From assembly GCA_028292565.1 (NCBI GenBank), contig JAQGMD010000449.1, forward strand, positions 1-9,118: DNA of 9,118 bases. The letters run 5' to 3'. The notes beneath the pieces are model-generated. The model was not told the DNA's origin. It did no database searches and saw nothing but the letters and a program-made list of their open reading frames with translations. Source of the DNA: Burkholderia sp. Its GTDB lineage: Bacteria; Pseudomonadota; Gammaproteobacteria; Burkholderiales; Burkholderiaceae. The position numbers and the translations under genes are program-made. This document shows positions 6,090-9,118 of this stretch, in pieces; positions within the stretch are counted from its first letter, which is position 1, and each line of letters begins with the position of its first letter.

Positions 6090-6111
6090 GCACAGGCTTG
6101 CAAGCCTGTGC
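6090..6111. repeat. Perfect palindrome, interspersed-repeat type
   Basis: CACAGGCTTGCAAGCCTGTG (6091-6110) is a perfect dyad, extended by a G/C pair on each side. It lies only 12 bp beyond the min terminator and has no T-run. The sequence has the look of short REP-type palindromes scattered between genes. Its copy number cannot be judged here. Confidence 0.55.
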
Positions 6112-6172
6112 TCCGTCATGTGGATGGGGGTAGAGTGCTCGCCCTGAGACGGCTTATCCCTTCGGCACGAGC

Positions 6173-6499
6173 CTAATGCAACTGATGCTTCAAATCCGAT
6201 AGCTGGCGATGTGCCTGCATGACGGCATCTTTGACACTGGTGTCGACATTCCGGCCCCGCTCGCAAGCAGTCTTGGCCTGGTCGCCTATACCTTCCAACT
6301 GATCTATGCACTGGCGCACCTGGTTCTCATCCTGGGTCTTCCCCATCAGATCGCGCGCCTTCTCGGTTTGCTGTTCGAGCCGTTGGAGACTGTCTTTCAG
6401 GTCCATGGGCAGATTGTCGAAGCGTTCACAGGCCTGCGCAGCCTGGTGAACGGCCTGGTCGATTTGCTGGAAACGTTTCTGGATCTCATTCGCTTGCAT
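6173..6499 (-). CDS. Small helical protein of unknown function
   Basis: A 108-residue protein I do not recognise. It is very rich in Gln, Asp, Glu, Lys and Arg, with heptad-like hydrophobic spacing (IQKRFQQIDQAVHQAA, LKDSLQRLEQQTEKARDLM, VRQCIDQLEGIGDQA, VMQAHRQLSDLKHQL), so it is probably all alpha-helix or coiled coil and cytoplasmic. It has no signal peptide or membrane span. Cysteines are C24, C64 and C77. ATG at 6497-6499 is chosen because AAGGAGG (6505-6511 on the opposite strand) sits 5 nt upstream; the longer in-frame extension translates to chance-like sequence. It has its own promoter at 6602-6630, converges on minE across a bidirectional terminator and diverges from ygiQ. Coding is supported by the strong ribosome site and regular composition. 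The function is unknown. Confidence 0.8.
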   Translation of the reverse strand: MQANEIQKRFQQIDQAVHQAAQACERFDNLPMDLKDSLQRLEQQTEKARDLMGKTQDENQVRQCIDQLEGIGDQAKTACERGRNVDTSVKDAVMQAHRQLSDLKHQLH

Positions 6500-6517
6500 G
6501 ATGGCCTCCTTGTGACA

Positions 6518-6532
6518 CCGTTTAAAAAACGG
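6518..6532 (-). promoter_or_regulatory. Short hairpin before the ribosome site of the small gene
   Basis: CCGTTT (6518-6523) and AAACGG (6527-6532) form a 6-bp stem in the leader of the - strand gene, ending 6 nt before its AAGGAGG. It could influence translation or mRNA stability. The stem is short and may be chance. Confidence 0.3.
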
Positions 6533-6601
6533 CAAGGAACAGTTTGATAACCATCCGGCAATGAAGTTCCGGATCTCCCGGCTACAGAAGTTGCCTGCCG
6601 G

Positions 6602-6630
6602 TCTATACGAATGAACACCTTCCCTGTTAA
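6602..6630 (-). promoter_or_regulatory. Sigma-70-type promoter of the small helical protein gene
   Basis: On the - strand TTAACA (6625-6630) and TATAGA (6602-6607) have a 17-bp spacer. Transcription would begin near 6595, giving a leader of about 95 nt before ATG 6499. On the + strand a TGTCATACT extended -10-like element at 6653-6661 may serve ygiQ, without a clear -35. Confidence 0.55.
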
Positions 6631-6731
6631 AAACCACAGGTCCGACCAAAGCTGTCATACTATCGGCCTTCCCCTGAATTAACGCCCCCGTGCCCGTCGC
6701 CCTCCGCAGCGAGAGGCGGCCAGAACCCACT

Positions 6732-8981
6732 ATGGAATCTCCGAAAAACCTGTTCTCCTATCCACGTCACCGGCCAGACTACGTCAAGCCTGTCCCCTTC
6801 CTGCCGATGTCGCGCGCGGAAATGGACAAGCTGGGCTGGGATACATGCGACGTGATCCTCGTGACCGGCGATGCCTATATCGACCATCCGAGTTTCGGCA
6901 TGGCGCTGATCGGACGGTTGTTGGAGAAGCAAGGGTTCCGGGTCGGCATCATCAGCCAGCCGGACTGGCTTTCGGCCGAACCCTTCCGGGCGCTGGGCAA
7001 GCCGAATGTCTATTTCGGCATTACGGCGGGCAACATGGATTCGATGGTGAATCGCTACACCTCGGACCGCAAGATCCGCTCCGAGGATGCATACACCGCG
7101 AGCGGCGATCCGAACAAGCGGCCTGATCGCGCGTTGACGGTCTATGCGCAACGCGCGCGTGAAGCATTTCCCGATGCAAATATCGTGATCGGCAGTATCG
7201 AGGCCAGCTTGCGCCGGATCGCGCATTACGATTATTGGTCGGATAAGGTCCGGCGCTCAGTGATGCCGGATTCGAAGGCCGACATTCTGCTGTTCGGCAA
7301 TGCCGAACGCGCATTGGTGGCGCTGACGCACCGACTCGCTGCAGGTGAACCAATCAAGTCCATCCGCGATCTGCGCGGCACCGCCTTCATGGTGCCGTCG
7401 GGCTGGAAACCGGCCGATGACTGGGCCGAAGCGAACTCGACACGCGTCGATACGCCGGGCCGCATCGAGCCACATCCCGATCCGTACGAGATGAAGATGA
7501 AGGAGCCGACCGCGTGCGGCACGGACGCGAAGGCAAGCGAGAAGGCGAACGAGAAGCCGGTCGAACAACCGGTGCTGATCCTGAGCCGTGAAGAACGGCA
7601 GGCGGCATTGAAAGAACAACGCAACAAGACCGTGGTGCGTCTGCCGTCGTATGATGTGATCAAGGATGATCCGGTCATGTATGCGCACGCCTCGCGTGTA
7701 TTCCACCTCGAATCGAATCCCGGTAATGCGCGTGCATTGGTGCAGGGGCACGGCGAGCGCGACGTCTGGCTGAATCCTCCGCCGCTGCCGCTGGCAATGG
7801 ATGAGATGGATGGCGTATATGACCTGGAGTACGCGCGTGCGCCGCATCCCGCTTACGGCAAGGCGCGCATTCCTGCGTGGGAAATGATCCGCTTCTCCGT
7901 CAATATCATGCGTGGTTGTTTCGGCGGTTGCACCTTCTGTTCCATCACCGAGCATGAAGGCCGCATCATCCAGAGTCGCTCTGAGCCTTCGATCCTGCGG
8001 GAGATCGAACTGATCCGCGACAAGACCAAGGGCTTCACCGGCACCATCTCCGACCTCGGCGGACCGACCGCCAACATGTACCGGCTGGCGTGCAAGGAAA
8101 AGAGTATTGAAGAGTCATGCCGCCGCCTGTCCTGCGTGTATCCGACCATCTGCTCCAACCTCAACACCGATCACAGCAAACTGATCCGCCTGTACCGCAA
8201 GGCGCGCGAAATCCCCGGCGTGAAGAAGATCCTGATCAGCTCCGGCCTGCGCTACGATCTCGCGGTGCGTTCGCCCGAGTATGTGAAGGAACTGGTGACG
8301 CACCATGTCGGCGGCTTGCTGAAAATCGCGCCGGAGCATTCGGAAGAAGGCCCGCTGTCGAAGATGATGAAGCCCGGCATGGGCGCATACGACGAGTTCA
8401 AGAAATTGTTCGACCGCTTTTCGAAGGAGGCCGGCAAGGAGCAATACCTGATCCCCTACTTCATCGCGGCCCATCCGGGCACGACCGATCAGGACATGTT
8501 GAACCTTGCGCTCTGGCTGAAGAAGAACAACTTCCGCCTGGACCAGGTGCAGACCTTCATGCCGACGCCGATGGCCCTGGCCACCACGATGTACCACACG
8601 CGCAAGAACCCGCTGCGCAAGGTGACGGAAGATTCGGAAGCAGTCGAGACTGTCCGCACCGGCAAGATCCGCAAACTGCATAAAGCCTTCCTGCGTTATC
8701 ACGATCCTGCGAACTGGGAGATCATACGAGAGGCTTTGCAACGCATGGGCCGCTCGGACCTGATCGGCAGCGGCGAGAAATGCCTGGTGCCGCGCAATTC
8801 TGGCCCGGCTGCGGCGATGGCGATGGCGGAGTTGAAGCGGGAAACACCGAACCCGAACAAGCTGGCGAAGAAGTTTGGGCAGATGAAGCCAAGGCCGGGT
8901 GGTGCGGTGGAGCGCAAGCCGGTGGTGCGACAACCGGCGCGGGGCAAGACTGCTATGGCTTCGAAGACGGGGCGGAAGTAA
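6732..8981 (+). CDS. ygiQ: YgiQ family radical SAM protein (UPF0313)
   Basis: A large radical S-adenosylmethionine protein. The reaction and substrate of this family are not established as far as I know. At 749 residues it compares with about 739 in E. coli YgiQ and aligns with it throughout ([57 protein letters not shown]). The CxxxCxxC cluster ligands are C396, C400 and C403 in [18 protein letters not shown]. Further conserved blocks include [36 protein letters not shown] and the C-terminal [12 protein letters not shown]. Between the N-terminal part and the radical SAM domain is a charged, low-complexity linker (about 255-290, rich in Lys, Glu and Ala). The C-terminal tail is basic and probably disordered. 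ATG 6732 is chosen because homology begins just after it; an upstream GTG at 6690 would add 14 unlikely residues. The ribosome site is weak (GAGAGG, about 15 nt away). Confidence 0.95.
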   Translation: MESPKNLFSYPRHRPDYVKPVPFLPMSRAEMDKLGWDTCDVILVTGDAYIDHPSFGMALIGRLLEKQGFRVGIISQPDWLSAEPFRALGKPNVYFGITAGNMDSMVNRYTSDRKIRSEDAYTASGDPNKRPDRALTVYAQRAREAFPDANIVIGSIEASLRRIAHYDYWSDKVRRSVMPDSKADILLFGNAERALVALTHRLAAGEPIKSIRDLRGTAFMVPSGWKPADDWAEANSTRVDTPGRIEPHPDPYEMKMKEPTACGTDAKASEKANEKPVEQPVLILSREERQAALKEQRNKTVVRLPSYDVIKDDPVMYAHASRVFHLESNPGNARALVQGHGERDVWLNPPPLPLAMDEMDGVYDLEYARAPHPAYGKARIPAWEMIRFSVNIMRGCFGGCTFCSITEHEGRIIQSRSEPSILREIELIRDKTKGFTGTISDLGGPTANMYRLACKEKSIEESCRRLSCVYPTICSNLNTDHSKLIRLYRKAREIPGVKKILISSGLRYDLAVRSPEYVKELVTHHVGGLLKIAPEHSEEGPLSKMMKPGMGAYDEFKKLFDRFSKEAGKEQYLIPYFIAAHPGTTDQDMLNLALWLKKNNFRLDQVQTFMPTPMALATTMYHTRKNPLRKVTEDSEAVETVRTGKIRKLHKAFLRYHDPANWEIIREALQRMGRSDLIGSGEKCLVPRNSGPAAAMAMAELKRETPNPNKLAKKFGQMKPRPGGAVERKPVVRQPARGKTAMASKTGRK

Positions 8982-8990
8982 GCCTCGGGG

Positions 8991-9118
8991 TTAGAGCGGT
9001 TTCAGCCTGACTGTACCGTCGATCCCGGACGCTTTGCCCGCGGCACTGCGTTGCGTCTCCTTGCCATGGCACCGCCATGTCGCGTCGACGCGCCTTGTTC
9101 CGCAGGCAAATCGCCTCG
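8991..9118 (-). CDS. Possible 3' end of a gene entering from the right edge
   Basis: On the - strand a frame is open from the window edge for about 42 codons to a TAA at 8991-8993, ending in ASGIDGTVRLKPL. Third positions are moderately GC-rich. I do not recognise the protein. An open stretch this short is weak evidence in GC-rich DNA, and no terminator separates it from ygiQ. If real, it converges on ygiQ with about a 9-bp gap. Confidence 0.22.
   Translation of the reverse strand, partial: RRFACGTRRVDATWRCHGKETQRSAAGKASGIDGTVRLKPL

Noticed and set aside
6660..7226. - strand frame of 188 codons opposite the start of ygiQ
   Set aside because: It is antisense to the strongly conserved N-terminal part of YgiQ.

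Overview
The window looks like ordinary chromosomal DNA of a betaproteobacterium, most likely order Burkholderiales and perhaps an Oxalobacteraceae-type genus. The reasons are a PhaB-type acetoacetyl-CoA reductase next to a phasin, a minC-minD-minE operon whose proteins resemble betaproteobacterial and enterobacterial forms, moderately high GC with GC-rich third codon positions, and a full-length YgiQ radical-SAM protein. The family calls come from reading the proteins. The taxon is an inference.

Layout. Positions 1-502 hold no convincing gene but contain a perfect 20-bp palindrome resembling the enterobacterial RcsAB box, and a weaker FNR-like dyad. A Crp/Fnr-family regulator without the cluster cysteines of FNR follows (+ strand, start probably 509). 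It converges on a phasin gene (- strand) across a shared intrinsic terminator. The phasin is preceded on the same strand by phaB, with a REP-like inverted-repeat element between the two. Upstream of phaB lies a 313-bp gap with no clear signal, then a small ChrR-like cupin gene (- strand).

The cupin gene has a well-formed sigma-70-type promoter overlapped by a large inverted repeat. Diverging from it is a second promoter with a perfect TATAAT box, followed about 90 nt later by a strong intrinsic terminator and no good reading frame. This is a candidate small RNA, or an attenuated leader of the min operon. minC, minD and minE follow on the + strand and end at a 17-bp bidirectional terminator. 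Beyond it are a 20-bp interspersed-type palindrome, a 108-residue helical protein of unknown function (- strand, with its own promoter), and divergently the ygiQ gene. The last 137 bases may hold the end of a convergent gene running off the edge.

Functionally there are three themes. PhaB and the phasin serve polyhydroxybutyrate synthesis and granule coating. MinCDE places the division septum by oscillation at the membrane. YgiQ is a radical-SAM protein of unknown reaction. The Crp/Fnr regulator sits next to the PHB genes, but nothing in the sequence proves that it controls them. I see no mobile element with a transposase, CRISPR array, phage genes, tRNA or rRNA. The window is mostly housekeeping, and its less explained content is in the intergenic regions.
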